Below, piece by piece: positions 26,553-36,097 of a stretch of 64,000 nt of DNA. A program made the translations under genes and the position numbers. Origin of the DNA: Photobacterium ganghwense. GTDB taxonomy: Bacteria; Pseudomonadota; Gammaproteobacteria; Enterobacterales; Vibrionaceae. Under the pieces are notes generated by a model. The model searched no databases. It was given only the letters and a program-made list of their open reading frames with translations, and had not been told where the DNA came from. Position 1 is the first letter of the stretch. Every line of letters begins with the position of its first letter. The stretch is taken from positions 1 through 64,000 of the forward strand of contig NZ_PYMI01000012.1 in assembly GCF_003025595.1 (NCBI RefSeq), read 5' to 3'.

Positions 26553-26759
26553 ATGAAAGTCTATGATTGTTGCGAGTTGGTTCGAATGACCTATGCCCAG
26601 ATTGGCGGCGGCGAGCTGGGCTATATCCCGAATGCCATCCACTGTGCAGTACTGGCATTGAATGACATTGCGGCCAATGACACACTGCCGCAGGACATGC
26701 GGGAAAAAGCGGCCTTTGCGGCGGCAAATCTTCTGATGAGTGATCACGAGGACGCGTAA
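26553..26759 (+). CDS. yaeP: UPF0253 family protein YaeP
   Basis: A 68-aa protein matching E. coli YaeP along its length (YCELIRKRYAEI-like start, DLGYVPDA-like centre, REKAAFAAANLLMSD end). Function unknown. I choose the ATG at 26553, preceded by AAGG, rather than an in-frame start at 26457 that would run through the promoter region. Its stop overlaps the next ATG (TAATG). Confidence 0.88.
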   Translation: MKVYDCCELVRMTYAQIGGGELGYIPNAIHCAVLALNDIAANDTLPQDMREKAAFAAANLLMSDHEDA

Positions 26760-26947
26760 TGAACCTGAGTAACTTTGAAAAGATGGATCCGGTGATGCTG
26801 ATGAGCATCGTGAACATGAAAATCCGCGACGAATTCGGTGATCTTGATGCCTTGGTCCGCTACTACGACATTGATAAAGACCTGCTGGTCGCCAAGCTGG
26901 CGGCGGCCGGGTTTGATTATCTGCCAGAAGCAAAACAGTTTCGCTAA
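26759..26947 (+). CDS. DUF4250 family small protein
   Basis: A 62-aa protein of the DUF4250 family, recognised by the MDPVMLMSIVNMKIRDEFGDLD pattern and the YYDIDKDLL segment. It overlaps yaeP by one base, so the two are made from one message. Function unknown; the fold is probably a small helical bundle. A bidirectional terminator follows. Confidence 0.82.
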   Translation: MNLSNFEKMDPVMLMSIVNMKIRDEFGDLDALVRYYDIDKDLLVAKLAAAGFDYLPEAKQFR

Positions 26948-27035
26948 GCCCCAACTAGCCACACCACCGACCATCACTGCAGTAATTTAACGGTTGCATT
27001 GAGCTACCGCATACGGCTCGGCAGGCAATTCCCCA

Positions 27036-27066
27036 ACAAAAAACGGAAGCCAAGGCTTCCGTTTTT
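27036..27066. terminator. Bidirectional terminator
   Basis: AAACGGAAGC-CAAG-GCTTCCGTTT has a T run after it and an A run before it, so it can stop yaeP/DUF4250 transcripts rightwards and symporter transcripts leftwards. Confidence 0.88.
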
Positions 27067-27133
27067 GATAGTCAATTTTTAATGCATTAACTCTCGTACT
27101 AACCCGCCGTCTCAAGCTAGCTCACTCCCCTGA

Positions 27134-27200
27134 GTGGCCAACTGTTCAGGGCGGCTAACTATTCAGGGCGGCTAACTGCCCAGAGCGTCTAACTGAAAGA
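27134..27200. repeat. Imperfect 17-bp tandem repeat at the symporter 3' end
   Basis: About four copies of a unit like GCGGCTAACTATTCAGG run from 27134 to 27200; the two central copies (27151-27167 and 27168-27184) are the best. The last copy contains the symporter's stop codon, so the array looks like a 3' end duplicated by slippage. Confidence 0.6.
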
Positions 27201-28538
27201 GGCGTACAGGACGGTAGCAACCAAAATCGGACACACCACTTTCAGGTACAGCGGCCAGATTTTCCAGAACAGGCTACGCTCCAGATCTGGACAGCCTTCG
27301 CTGAGTTCCTTCAGCTTGCTGTGGCGAGACCATACCCAGCCACCAAATAAGGTAAACAACAGTGCCGCAACCGGTTGGAAGTACTGGGTTGCTACGGTAG
27401 CAACCAAGCCGAACAGTGCGCCGAAGTTAAAGATGATTACCGCACTGAACAGAGCAATCACACCGCCCAACACCCAACTGGTCGGTTTACGGGCTGTGTC
27501 AAAACGTTCACTCACCAGTGCCACCGGGCATTCCAGCATCGAAATGGACGAGGTCAGCGCCGCAATCGTCATCAGTACAAAGAACACGACCGCCAGCAGT
27601 TGGCCGACAAATCCCAGGCTGTCAAACAGCATCGGCAGCACAGTGAACACTAGTGTATCTGAACTGAGCAGTGACCCATCTTCAGCGTAAATCGCCACGC
27701 CTTTCTGCATCGCGACAAACATCGCCGGCAGCACAACCAGACCCGCAATGAACGCCACCGCGGTATCCACCAGCGTCACACTCATGGCCATTTTCGGCAG
27801 GTTTTCCTGTTTACTCAGGTATGAGCCGTAAATCAGCATGGAACAGCCACCGATCGTCAGTGAAAAGAAACCTTGCCCCATCGCGGCCAGCAACAGTTTC
27901 GGCTCCAGTACTTTGCTGAAATCCGGTACCAGGTAATGCTTCAGTCCTTCCATCGCGCCGTCCTGTGTCATGATGTAAAGGAACATCAAGCCAAACAGCA
28001 CAAACAAGGCCGGCATCAGTCGGGTTGACCATTTTTCAATTCCCTGCTTTACCCCGCTCTGGACGATCATAATCGTCAGCAGATAAAAGATGGCCGCACC
28101 AAAAAGATTACGGGAAACAGAGAATCCTTTCAGCCACTCAGTCGCCGCCTGCAGACCGATAATATCGGTAATGGCTGCCAGCAGAAACGTGATCAGCCAT
28201 CCGGCAACGATACTGTAAAACGCCAGCACCAGACATGGCACCATTAACCCGATGCTGCCCACCACCGCGCCGGCTTTCTTGGCCAGCGGATTGGCAGACA
28301 GGCTGCGCATACTGTCAATCGGGTTGGCCTGACCGTGACGCCCGATAGCCATTTCCACAATCAGCATCGGGAAAGCCACCACCAGGATCATCAGCAGGTA
28401 CACCAACAAAAATGCCCCGCCCCCATTGCTCGCGGCTTGGGTTGGGAACCCCCAAATGTTTCCAAGCCCAACAGCGGCACCAGCTGCCGCCAGAATAAAC
28501 CCCATCCGTGAGCCAAAATGTTCTCTATTTCCTGCCAT
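27189..28538 (-). CDS. Sodium-dependent transporter, NSS (neurotransmitter:sodium symporter) family
   Basis: A 449-aa LeuT-fold inner-membrane protein with about 11-12 membrane helices. The family signature is at the N-terminus (SRMGFILAAAGAAVGLGNIWGFP, about 9-31), where LeuT binds sodium. The substrate is probably an amino acid, but the exact one cannot be assigned. It is transcribed alone and converges with yaeP/DUF4250 across a shared terminator. Confidence 0.93.
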   Translation of the reverse strand: MAGNREHFGSRMGFILAAAGAAVGLGNIWGFPTQAASNGGGAFLLVYLLMILVVAFPMLIVEMAIGRHGQANPIDSMRSLSANPLAKKAGAVVGSIGLMVPCLVLAFYSIVAGWLITFLLAAITDIIGLQAATEWLKGFSVSRNLFGAAIFYLLTIMIVQSGVKQGIEKWSTRLMPALFVLFGLMFLYIMTQDGAMEGLKHYLVPDFSKVLEPKLLLAAMGQGFFSLTIGGCSMLIYGSYLSKQENLPKMAMSVTLVDTAVAFIAGLVVLPAMFVAMQKGVAIYAEDGSLLSSDTLVFTVLPMLFDSLGFVGQLLAVVFFVLMTIAALTSSISMLECPVALVSERFDTARKPTSWVLGGVIALFSAVIIFNFGALFGLVATVATQYFQPVAALLFTLFGGWVWSRHSKLKELSEGCPDLERSLFWKIWPLYLKVVCPILVATVLYASFS

Positions 28539-28664
28539 AAACTCGCACCTAATGTATCAGCGTGCTAGTACAATAATATTAACTGCGTTATTTCGCAACT
28601 GCAGAAAATCTGATTGGACAAAAGATAACCAACCAGCAGGAAATCGCGTGCCACCTTGCAGCTA

Positions 28665-28703
28665 TAAAAAAACGCACTGAAGATCGCGACGATCCGCAGT
28701 GCG
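28665..28703 (-). terminator. Cytochrome c terminator
   Basis: On the minus strand CGCACTG ... CAGTGCG encloses an inner GATCG/CGATC stem and is followed by seven Ts. It lies 43 bp after the cytochrome gene. Confidence 0.85.
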
Positions 28704-28745
28704 CTCCAGATTGGGTCGGCAAGCTATGTGCCTACCGGGCCAGCG

Positions 28746-29057
28746 TTACTTCATTTGCGAGAAATAAGCCGCTACGTTAACCATATCGGTGTCACTCAGC
28801 ATCGCAGCCTGAGGCTGCATGACTGCCGCCATGCCACCGTTGCGTTCCTTGTTTTTATACGCCTTCAGGGCGCTGACCAGGTACTGCTCATTCTGGCCTT
28901 TCAGGTTCGGGTATCCCGGAATCATGGCTACGCCATCGGCACCGTGGCAGGCCGCACACACGGCAGCCTTAGCTTTCCCGGCCTCGGCATCACCAGCCGC
29001 CAGGGACGGGGCAGACATCACAGTTGCTAACAGGGTCAATGCAAGAACTTTCTTCAT
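28746..29057 (-). CDS. Class I c-type cytochrome
   Basis: A 103-aa periplasmic electron carrier: signal peptide (1-21, SLAAGD), one heme site CAACH (34-38) and candidate axial methionines in GGMAAVM (about 74-80). It resembles the cytochrome c553/c5 group of Vibrio. It stands alone between the symporter and tilS with its own terminator. Its redox partner is not evident. Confidence 0.93.
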   Translation of the reverse strand: MKKVLALTLLATVMSAPSLAAGDAEAGKAKAAVCAACHGADGVAMIPGYPNLKGQNEQYLVSALKAYKNKERNGGMAAVMQPQAAMLSDTDMVNVAAYFSQMK

Positions 29058-29164
29058 CAGGTCCTCTTCTTATTTTTCTGATATCCATACTGTTTTCTGA
29101 AAACCACTGCCAGAAAACGCATTTTCATTGTGCCTTTTTTCAGCTTGCATTGCATATAGAATGG

Positions 29165-30475
29165 TCAATTGTGCCACTTCAGGTCACACTCCCGTCCTTC
29201 AAAACCGCTCACCACGAACAGCCCGGCCACTGCCGCCAGTTCTTCACCGTAAAACACCAAGGGTGTCCGGCGCCGGTTCCAGCTTGGCACACCGTATTCC
29301 TGAAACAGCTTTTTGAGCTTGCGCTTGCCGACTCGCCCAAGCGGTTGCACATGCAGTCCAGCAGGCTCAAACCGGATCGAAACCGGCTCATCGGCACGCG
29401 GCAGGCGCAAACAGCCATTGGCCGCCGGGCTCAGCGTCAGCGAGCCCAAATCCTGTGGCAGCTGGCAAGGCGTTCCCAATGAACATGGTATCCGGCTATC
29501 CGTCAGTTCAGGCCAAGACGCAACCCGGTACAGACGCTGCTGGAAACGACGCACCTCATAGCCCTCCGTTTTCAGGCACGGATTGGCATCTTCCCTGGCC
29601 TGCACCACGCTCTCCCAGATTTGATCAAGCTGGGCTTTGCTCGGCATTCTGACTTTTTGGCCAGCCAGCCACTGGCGAATCAGGGCTTTGCCCTGCAGTG
29701 CACTGCCTAAACCGGCCACACAAAGGCTGTGATCGGGAGCCAGCGCCGCATTCAGCTTATCTGCCAGCAGTTCTTGCAGTAGCGCTTCCTGTTCGCCACA
29801 CAGTGCCGCACTGCGGGCCACAGCCTTGCGGATGCCCGGCCAGCGCTCAGCCAGCTTCGGGGCGATCTGATGACGCAAGAAATTCCGGTCAAAGCGTTCA
29901 TCCTGGTTGCTTTCGTCCTCAACCCACTCCAGACCATGGCGGTACGCATACGCAGCCAGTTCATCGCGCGGGCAATCGAGCAAGGGACGTAAATGGATAC
30001 CATCGGCAAATGCCATCGCCTCAGGCATCGCCGCCAGTCCCGCCGGGCCACTCCCCCGTTTCAGCGCCAGTAATACCGTTTCCAGCTGATCATCGGCATG
30101 CTGCGCCGTCAGCAGCAGATCTCCCGGACGAAGGTGGTGAGCCAGCGCCTGATAGCGTGCTTCTCTGGCCTGTTGTTCAAGGCTGAGCCGGTTGCCCAGC
30201 TGCAACGTTACCCGCTCAATCCGGCAGGCGATCCCGGCGTCATCCGCCCAGTTTAAGCATTGCTGCGCCCAGTCATCGGCATGGCGGCTTAATCCGTGGT
30301 GGACATGAACAGCCAGGCAGACAACGTCGGGATGCTCCGTCTGAAAGCGACCGAGCAGATGCAGCAGAACCCGGGAGTCCAACCCGCCACTGAATGCCAG
30401 AACGATGCGCGAGGCAGCGCCATCATTAGCCTGCAACCTGGCCTTGAGCCGGGTTCTGAGCCTGGAATACAACAT
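29165..30475 (-). CDS. tilS: tRNA(Ile)-lysidine synthetase
   Basis: A 436-aa enzyme that converts the wobble C of tRNA(Ile)(CAU) to lysidine using ATP. The PP-loop SGGLDS (29-34), the HVHHGL segment and C-terminal TilS domains are present and the length fits E. coli TilS (432). An accA terminator lies upstream, so it probably has its own promoter in 30480-30560. Confidence 0.96.
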   Translation of the reverse strand: MLYSRLRTRLKARLQANDGAASRIVLAFSGGLDSRVLLHLLGRFQTEHPDVVCLAVHVHHGLSRHADDWAQQCLNWADDAGIACRIERVTLQLGNRLSLEQQAREARYQALAHHLRPGDLLLTAQHADDQLETVLLALKRGSGPAGLAAMPEAMAFADGIHLRPLLDCPRDELAAYAYRHGLEWVEDESNQDERFDRNFLRHQIAPKLAERWPGIRKAVARSAALCGEQEALLQELLADKLNAALAPDHSLCVAGLGSALQGKALIRQWLAGQKVRMPSKAQLDQIWESVVQAREDANPCLKTEGYEVRRFQQRLYRVASWPELTDSRIPCSLGTPCQLPQDLGSLTLSPAANGCLRLPRADEPVSIRFEPAGLHVQPLGRVGKRKLKKLFQEYGVPSWNRRRTPLVFYGEELAAVAGLFVVSGFEGRECDLKWHN

Positions 30476-30555
30476 ATCTGATTTTCCGCCTGATAATTTG
30501 CCAGCCTGATACCTGCGGGGAAGTATACCAAGCCCGGTCAGTTAGCCGCAGCACA

Positions 30556-30590
30556 AAACAAAACGGGCCAGCCTGTTCAGGCTGACCCGT
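30556..30590 (-). terminator. accA terminator
   Basis: On the minus strand the 13-bp stem ACGGGTCAGCCTG-AA-CAGGCTGGCCCGT (one G-U pair) is followed by TTTTGTTTTG, about 100 bp after accA. Confidence 0.88.
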
Positions 30591-30688
30591 TTACGTCGAT
30601 TCTGTTTCTGAGGAAGCATTCAATTATAAAGTTACATCAACCGAAATGAATGCACTCCCTGAGTGGCTCAGATTTCCACTCATGACAC

Positions 30689-31648
30689 TCAGCAGTAGCC
30701 GTAGCTCATCAGACGCTGGTAGCGACGCTCCAGCAGCGTTTCGGTATCCATCTGATCCAGCTCTTCCAGCGTCGCCAGAATTTGCTGCTTCAGGCTTTCG
30801 GCCGTTGCCACCACGTTGCGGTGCGCACCGCCCAGAGGCTCTTCGATCACGTTGTCGATCAGCTCCAGCTCTTTCAGACGAGGGGCTGTCATACCCATCG
30901 CTTCCGCCGCTTGTGGGGCCTTGTCGGAGTCACGCCACAGGATAGACGCACAGCCTTCCGGTGAAATTACAGAGTAAGTCGAGTATTGCAGCATGTTCAC
31001 GCAATCGCCCACACCGATCGCCAGTGCGCCACCGGAACCGCCTTCACCAACCACGTTACAAATCACCGGCACGGTCAGGCCAGCCATCTCTTTCAGGTTT
31101 TTGGCAATCGCTTCAGACTGGCCGCGCTCTTCCGCACCTACACCCGGGTAAGCACCTGCGGTGTCAATGAAGGTGATGATTGGCATGTTGAAACGCTCAG
31201 CCATTTTCATCAGACGCAGGGCTTTACGGTAACCTTCCGGCTTTGGCATGCCGAAGTTACGCAGTACCTTTTCTTTGGTCTCGCGGCCTTTCTGGTGACC
31301 AATCACCATCACAGGACGGCCGTCCAGGCGAGCCAACCCGCCAACCAGCGCTTTGTCATCAGCAAACGCACGGTCACCCGCCAGCTCATCGAACTCGGTG
31401 AACATGTGCTCGACATAATCAAACGTGTACGGACGCTGTGGATGACGCGCCAGCTGGGCAACCTGCCATGCACCCAGATCACCAAAAATCTTTTTGGTCA
31501 GCTCCAGGCTTTTTGATTCCAGTTGCTCAATTTCTTTATCTAAATCAACCGATGCTGATTCATCACGGCGCGACACGTCACGCAGTGCTTCAATTTTCGC
31601 TTCCAGCTCAGCAATCGGCTGTTCAAATTCAAGGAAGTTCAGGCTCAT
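30689..31648 (-). CDS. accA: Acetyl-CoA carboxylase, carboxyltransferase alpha subunit
   Basis: A 319-aa subunit that with AccD transfers carboxyl from biotin to acetyl-CoA, the first step of fatty acid synthesis. Recognised by GHQKGRETKEKVLRNFGMPKPEGYRKA and the oxyanion region GEGGSGGALAIGVGD. Length equals that of E. coli. It lies 54 bp downstream of dnaE, the conserved gamma-proteobacterial order. Confidence 0.98.
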   Translation of the reverse strand: MSLNFLEFEQPIAELEAKIEALRDVSRRDESASVDLDKEIEQLESKSLELTKKIFGDLGAWQVAQLARHPQRPYTFDYVEHMFTEFDELAGDRAFADDKALVGGLARLDGRPVMVIGHQKGRETKEKVLRNFGMPKPEGYRKALRLMKMAERFNMPIITFIDTAGAYPGVGAEERGQSEAIAKNLKEMAGLTVPVICNVVGEGGSGGALAIGVGDCVNMLQYSTYSVISPEGCASILWRDSDKAPQAAEAMGMTAPRLKELELIDNVIEEPLGGAHRNVVATAESLKQQILATLEELDQMDTETLLERRYQRLMSYGYC

Positions 31649-31702
31649 ACCACTTCAATCCTTTTGCTCATAATTATTCAAATGCCAATAATTATGGCTT
31701 CA

Positions 31703-34700
31703 TTAATTAAACTCAAGCTCGACTTGCTTCTCACCCAGCAATATTTTTAGATCGGTAATGAGTTGATCTGCCGGGGTAACGCGCCACTCTGTCCCCAGGG
31801 TCAGCTTGGCACGCGCGTTCGAGCGCTGATAATACACGTTAACAGGGACAGTCCCTGCCCGATGGGGTTCCAGCACTTTGCTGAAACGCTCAAAAAACTG
31901 TTCATCAATTTGCCTCTCAGTGACTGAGATAGCAAGTCCACGCAGGTGCTTTTCTCGGGCATCTGAGATATCCAGCACTTCACGGGCAGACATTTTAAGG
32001 CCACCATTAAAATCATCAAAGCTGACCTGTCCGGATACCACCAGAATCTTATCTTTTTCAATCAGATCTAGGTGCCGTTCAAGCGCTTCAGAGAATAACA
32101 TGACTTCCATCCGTCCGGTACGGTCATCAAGCGTTAAAATCCCGATGCGCGTTCCACGCTTGGTCGTCATCACCCGGGCAGCAATCACCAGCCCGGCAAC
32201 GGTGGCAACTTTATCACGCCCGGTCGGCTGAGCATCTTTCAGACGCCAGGTCGTGTAATGCTTCAGCTCTTTCTGATAGGCATTGATCGGGTGGCCGGTC
32301 AGGTACAGACCCAACGTCTCCCGCTCGCCTTCCAGCCAGACTTTATCCGGCCATTCCGGGATATTGGCGTAAGCGTGTTCGACTTCTTCCGGCGCTTCGG
32401 TCAGTACGCCGAACATGTCAACCTGGCCAAAGGCTTCCGCCTGATGGTGCTGGCTGGCTGCTCGCAGGGCGTCATCCAACGAGGCCATCATCGCGGCACG
32501 GTTCGGTCCCAGACGATCCATCGCGCCACATTTGATCAGCCGCTCCAGTACTCGCTTGTTCACCTTCTTGGTGTCAATACGGGCACAGAAATCGAACAGA
32601 TCCTTGAAGTGACCGCCTTTTTCCCGCGCCGAAATGATATTTTCAATCGGGCCTTCACCAACCCCTTTCACCGCACCGATACCGTATACAATGGCCCCGT
32701 TGTCATCGACGTTGAAACGGTACAGCCCCTTGTTCACATCCGGCGGCAGCAGTTGGAGTTTCATCCGGTGGCACTCGTCCACCAGACCAACGATTTTATC
32801 GGTGTTATCCATATCCGCGGTCATTACCGCAGCCATGAACTCGGCCGGATAATGGGCTTTCAGCCACAGTGTCTGGTATGACACCAGTGCGTACGCCGCG
32901 GAGTGGGATTTGTTAAAGCCGTAGCCGGCAAATTTTTCTACCAGGTCGAAAATACGCATCGCCAGCTCACCGTCGATGCCGTTGTTAATCGCCCCCTCTT
33001 CGAAGATCGCCCGTTGCTTGGCCATCTCTTCCGGCTTTTTCTTACCCATAGCACGACGCAGCAAGTCCGCGCCACCCAGAGTATAGCCAGCCAGAACCTG
33101 AGCAATCTGCATCACCTGTTCCTGGTACAAGATGATGCCGTAGGTCGGATCGAGAATTTCTTTGAGCGACTCGTGCTGCCACTTTTCATCCGGGTAGGAA
33201 ATCGCTTCCCGGCCGTGCTTACGGTCGATAAAGTTATCTACCATGCCCGATTGCAACGGACCCGGACGGAACAGGGCCACCAGTGCGATCATGTCTTCAA
33301 AGCAGTCCGGCTGCAGGCGCTTGATCAGATCTTTCATCCCACGGGATTCAAGCTGGAATACCGCGGTGGATTCCGAACGCTGCAGCATGGCAAACGACTT
33401 GGCATCGTCCATCGGAATCGCGGCTATGTTTACGGGCTCTTGCCCCAGCAGCTCCAGACGCGGGTTGATCATCCCCAACGCCCAGTCAATGATGGTCAGG
33501 GTACGCAGGCCGAGGAAGTCGAACTTCACCAGACCGGCAGTTTCGACGTCATTCTTGTCGAACTGGGTCACCGGGTGATGACCTTCTGCGTCACAGTACA
33601 GCGGCGCAAAATCCGTGATCGCCGTAGGCGAAATCACAACCCCCCCGGCGTGTTTACCGGCGTTCCGGGTCACCCCTTCCAGCACCCGGCACATGTCGAT
33701 GAGGTCTTTGACCTCTTCGTCAGACTCATAAATCTGCGGTAACTGCGGCTCAGCTTCAAACGCCTTCGCCAACGTCATCCCCGGCTCTGCCGGTACCAGT
33801 TTGGAGATCCGATCCACAAAGCCGTACGGGTGTCCCAGTACCCGGCCCACGTCACGGATAACCGCCTTCGCAGCCATGGTACCAAACGTAATGATCTGGG
33901 ATACCGCATCACGGCCGTACATTTCGGCCACGTGATCGATGACCAGATCCCGCTTGTCCATACAGAAATCGATATCGAAGTCGGGCATCGATACCCGCTC
34001 CGGGTTCAGGAAGCGTTCGAACAGCAGGTCAAATTCCAGCGGATCCAGATCGGTGATGTCCAGCGCATAAGCCACCAGCGAACCGGCACCCGAACCCCGG
34101 CCCGGCCCCACCGGCACCCCGTTGTCCTTCGACCACTGGATGAACTCCATTACGATCAGGAAGTAGCCCGGGAATCCCATCTGGTTGATAACATCCAGTT
34201 CAATTTCCAGACGCTCATCATACTCTGGACGACGTTTGGCCCGCTCTTCCTCATCCGGGAACAGGAACTCTAGACGGCGCTCCAGGCCCTCTCTGGATTT
34301 TTTCACCAGGAAGTCTTCGGTGCTGAGATCGCCGGTCGGGAAATTCGGCAGGAAATATTCGCCCAGACGCACAGTGACGTTACAGCGCTTGGCAATCTCT
34401 ACGGAGTTTTCCAGCGCCTCAGGAATGTCGGCAAACAGCTCGCACATTTCCTCTTCACTGCGCAGATACTGCTGCTCACTGTAGAGTCTCGGCCGGTTAG
34501 GATCTGCCAGCGTATAGCCATCGTGAATCGCCACCCGGATTTCGTGGGCATCGAATTTATCCGGGGTCAGGAAACGCACATCATTGGTGGCCACCACCGG
34601 CAAGCCGACATTTTCCGCCAGCTCAATGGCAAAGTGCAGGTAAGCTTCTTCATCCGGCCGGCCGGTCCGCACCAGCTCAAGGTAATACGCATCCGGGAAG

Positions 34701-35182
34701 TGCTCCTGATAAAAGCTGACGCATTTGTTGAGCAGTTGCTGGTTGCCTTTGAGCAGCGCCTTACCCACATCACCGGTTTTCCCGCCGGACAGCAGAATCA
34801 GCCCCTGTTTGTGGTTCACCAGCCAGTCTTTGTCAATTACCGGCATGTGCTGCACATGGCCACGCTGATAGGCTTCCGAGATCAACAGAGTCAGGTTTTT
34901 GTAACCATCGTTGTCGGCCGCCAAAATGGTCAGGTCAAACAGCTCGTCGCCCATTTCTTCGGACTGCACTTTAAAGTCAGCCCCGATAATCGGCTTCATT
35001 CCGGCACCGTGGGCAGCAAAGTAAAACTTCACCAGACCACACAGGTTGGTGAAATCCGTCAGTGCCATCGCCGGCATGCCCATCTGGGCCACAGCTTTAA
35101 CCAGCGGTGGCACCTTGGACAGGCCGTCGACCATAGAGAAATCACTGTGGACGCGAAGATGAATAAAACGAGGTTCTGCCAT
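31703..35182 (-). CDS. dnaE: DNA polymerase III alpha subunit
   Basis: A 1159-aa replicative polymerase. It has an N-terminal PHP domain (FIHLRVHSDFSMVDGLSKV), the catalytic palm motif PDFDIDF near residue 400, a helix-hairpin-helix and a C-terminal OB fold (about 990-1070). Length matches E. coli DnaE (1160). It follows rnhB across a gap of about 280 bp. Confidence 0.99.
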   Translation of the reverse strand: MAEPRFIHLRVHSDFSMVDGLSKVPPLVKAVAQMGMPAMALTDFTNLCGLVKFYFAAHGAGMKPIIGADFKVQSEEMGDELFDLTILAADNDGYKNLTLLISEAYQRGHVQHMPVIDKDWLVNHKQGLILLSGGKTGDVGKALLKGNQQLLNKCVSFYQEHFPDAYYLELVRTGRPDEEAYLHFAIELAENVGLPVVATNDVRFLTPDKFDAHEIRVAIHDGYTLADPNRPRLYSEQQYLRSEEEMCELFADIPEALENSVEIAKRCNVTVRLGEYFLPNFPTGDLSTEDFLVKKSREGLERRLEFLFPDEEERAKRRPEYDERLEIELDVINQMGFPGYFLIVMEFIQWSKDNGVPVGPGRGSGAGSLVAYALDITDLDPLEFDLLFERFLNPERVSMPDFDIDFCMDKRDLVIDHVAEMYGRDAVSQIITFGTMAAKAVIRDVGRVLGHPYGFVDRISKLVPAEPGMTLAKAFEAEPQLPQIYESDEEVKDLIDMCRVLEGVTRNAGKHAGGVVISPTAITDFAPLYCDAEGHHPVTQFDKNDVETAGLVKFDFLGLRTLTIIDWALGMINPRLELLGQEPVNIAAIPMDDAKSFAMLQRSESTAVFQLESRGMKDLIKRLQPDCFEDMIALVALFRPGPLQSGMVDNFIDRKHGREAISYPDEKWQHESLKEILDPTYGIILYQEQVMQIAQVLAGYTLGGADLLRRAMGKKKPEEMAKQRAIFEEGAINNGIDGELAMRIFDLVEKFAGYGFNKSHSAAYALVSYQTLWLKAHYPAEFMAAVMTADMDNTDKIVGLVDECHRMKLQLLPPDVNKGLYRFNVDDNGAIVYGIGAVKGVGEGPIENIISAREKGGHFKDLFDFCARIDTKKVNKRVLERLIKCGAMDRLGPNRAAMMASLDDALRAASQHHQAEAFGQVDMFGVLTEAPEEVEHAYANIPEWPDKVWLEGERETLGLYLTGHPINAYQKELKHYTTWRLKDAQPTGRDKVATVAGLVIAARVMTTKRGTRIGILTLDDRTGRMEVMLFSEALERHLDLIEKDKILVVSGQVSFDDFNGGLKMSAREVLDISDAREKHLRGLAISVTERQIDEQFFERFSKVLEPHRAGTVPVNVYYQRSNARAKLTLGTEWRVTPADQLITDLKILLGEKQVELEFN

Positions 35183-35462
35183 GACTAACCAGCAATTGAG
35201 GATTGTAAAACAAAGTGATGATTATAGCCCAAAGCACTCACCGCATCACTGTTGACAACGCCGTTAGTGCTTGGCCACCTGCATAAAACACCACCACTTA
35301 AACGGGGCGGTAACATAAACCCTGCGGAAACTAAAGCGTAGCTGGAACTTAAACACAGCAAGAACTTAAACGCGGCAGCAACGGCAACACAGTAGACGCC
35401 TAAACACGGGTAAAGCCTTACCGCCTTCAGTAACCCTGAAGGCAGCTAAGGCCAATGAGGTG
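35183..35462. other. Intergenic region rnhB-dnaE
   Basis: No gene is seen. The stretch repeats short variants of ACTTAAACRCGGC (near 35298, 35348, 35366 and 35402) and has a hairpin GCCTTCAG...CTGAAGGC (35423-35443) just after rnhB without a T tract. Confidence 0.5.
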
Positions 35463-36068
35463 CTAGTCCAGCCCCAATGCACGTTTGACCGGTTTGAAGC
35501 TCTTGCGGTGCTGCTCAATCGCCCCGTGCTCGGCGAGCGCTTCAAAGTGTGCCTTGGTTGGATAGCCCTTGTGTTTGGCAAAGCCATACTGCGGATACTC
35601 GGCATCCAGCACTTCCATTTCCCGGTCACGGGTCACTTTGGCCAGAATAGAAGCGGCACTGATTTCAGCCACTCGCAGGTCACCTTTGACCACGGCCTGA
35701 GCCGGCATCGGCAGTTGCGGTACCTTGTTGCCATCCACCAGCACAAAGTCAGGCTGCACGGCCAGACCAGCTACGGCACGCTGCATCGCCACCATGGTCG
35801 CCTGCAGGATATTCAGCTGATCAATTTCTTCCGGCTCGCAGCGACCCAGTGACCAAGCCAGCGCTTTTTCTTTGATCTCATCGAACAGCAGATTGCGCTT
35901 TTTCTCCGACAGTTTTTTGGAATCCGTTAATCCCGCAATGGGATTGGCGGGATCCAGAATCACGGCGGCGGTCACCACGGCGCCGACCAACGGGCCACGG
36001 CCAACTTCATCCACCCCGGCGATACGTGTCGCGGCCGGGTACTCAAAAGGTTCAAATTCTGTTGCCAT
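35463..36068 (-). CDS. rnhB: Ribonuclease HII
   Basis: A 201-aa endonuclease that removes ribonucleotides from DNA and RNA-DNA hybrids. The catalytic motif GVDEVGRG (Asp20, Glu21) and later acidic residues in VLVDGNK and SILAKVTRDREM are intact. It lies 29 bp after lpxB, the usual order. Confidence 0.97.
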   Translation of the reverse strand: MATEFEPFEYPAATRIAGVDEVGRGPLVGAVVTAAVILDPANPIAGLTDSKKLSEKKRNLLFDEIKEKALAWSLGRCEPEEIDQLNILQATMVAMQRAVAGLAVQPDFVLVDGNKVPQLPMPAQAVVKGDLRVAEISAASILAKVTRDREMEVLDAEYPQYGFAKHKGYPTKAHFEALAEHGAIEQHRKSFKPVKRALGLD

Positions 36069-36097
36069 TTTACTTTTCGATCTTTTCAGCCGGTCGC

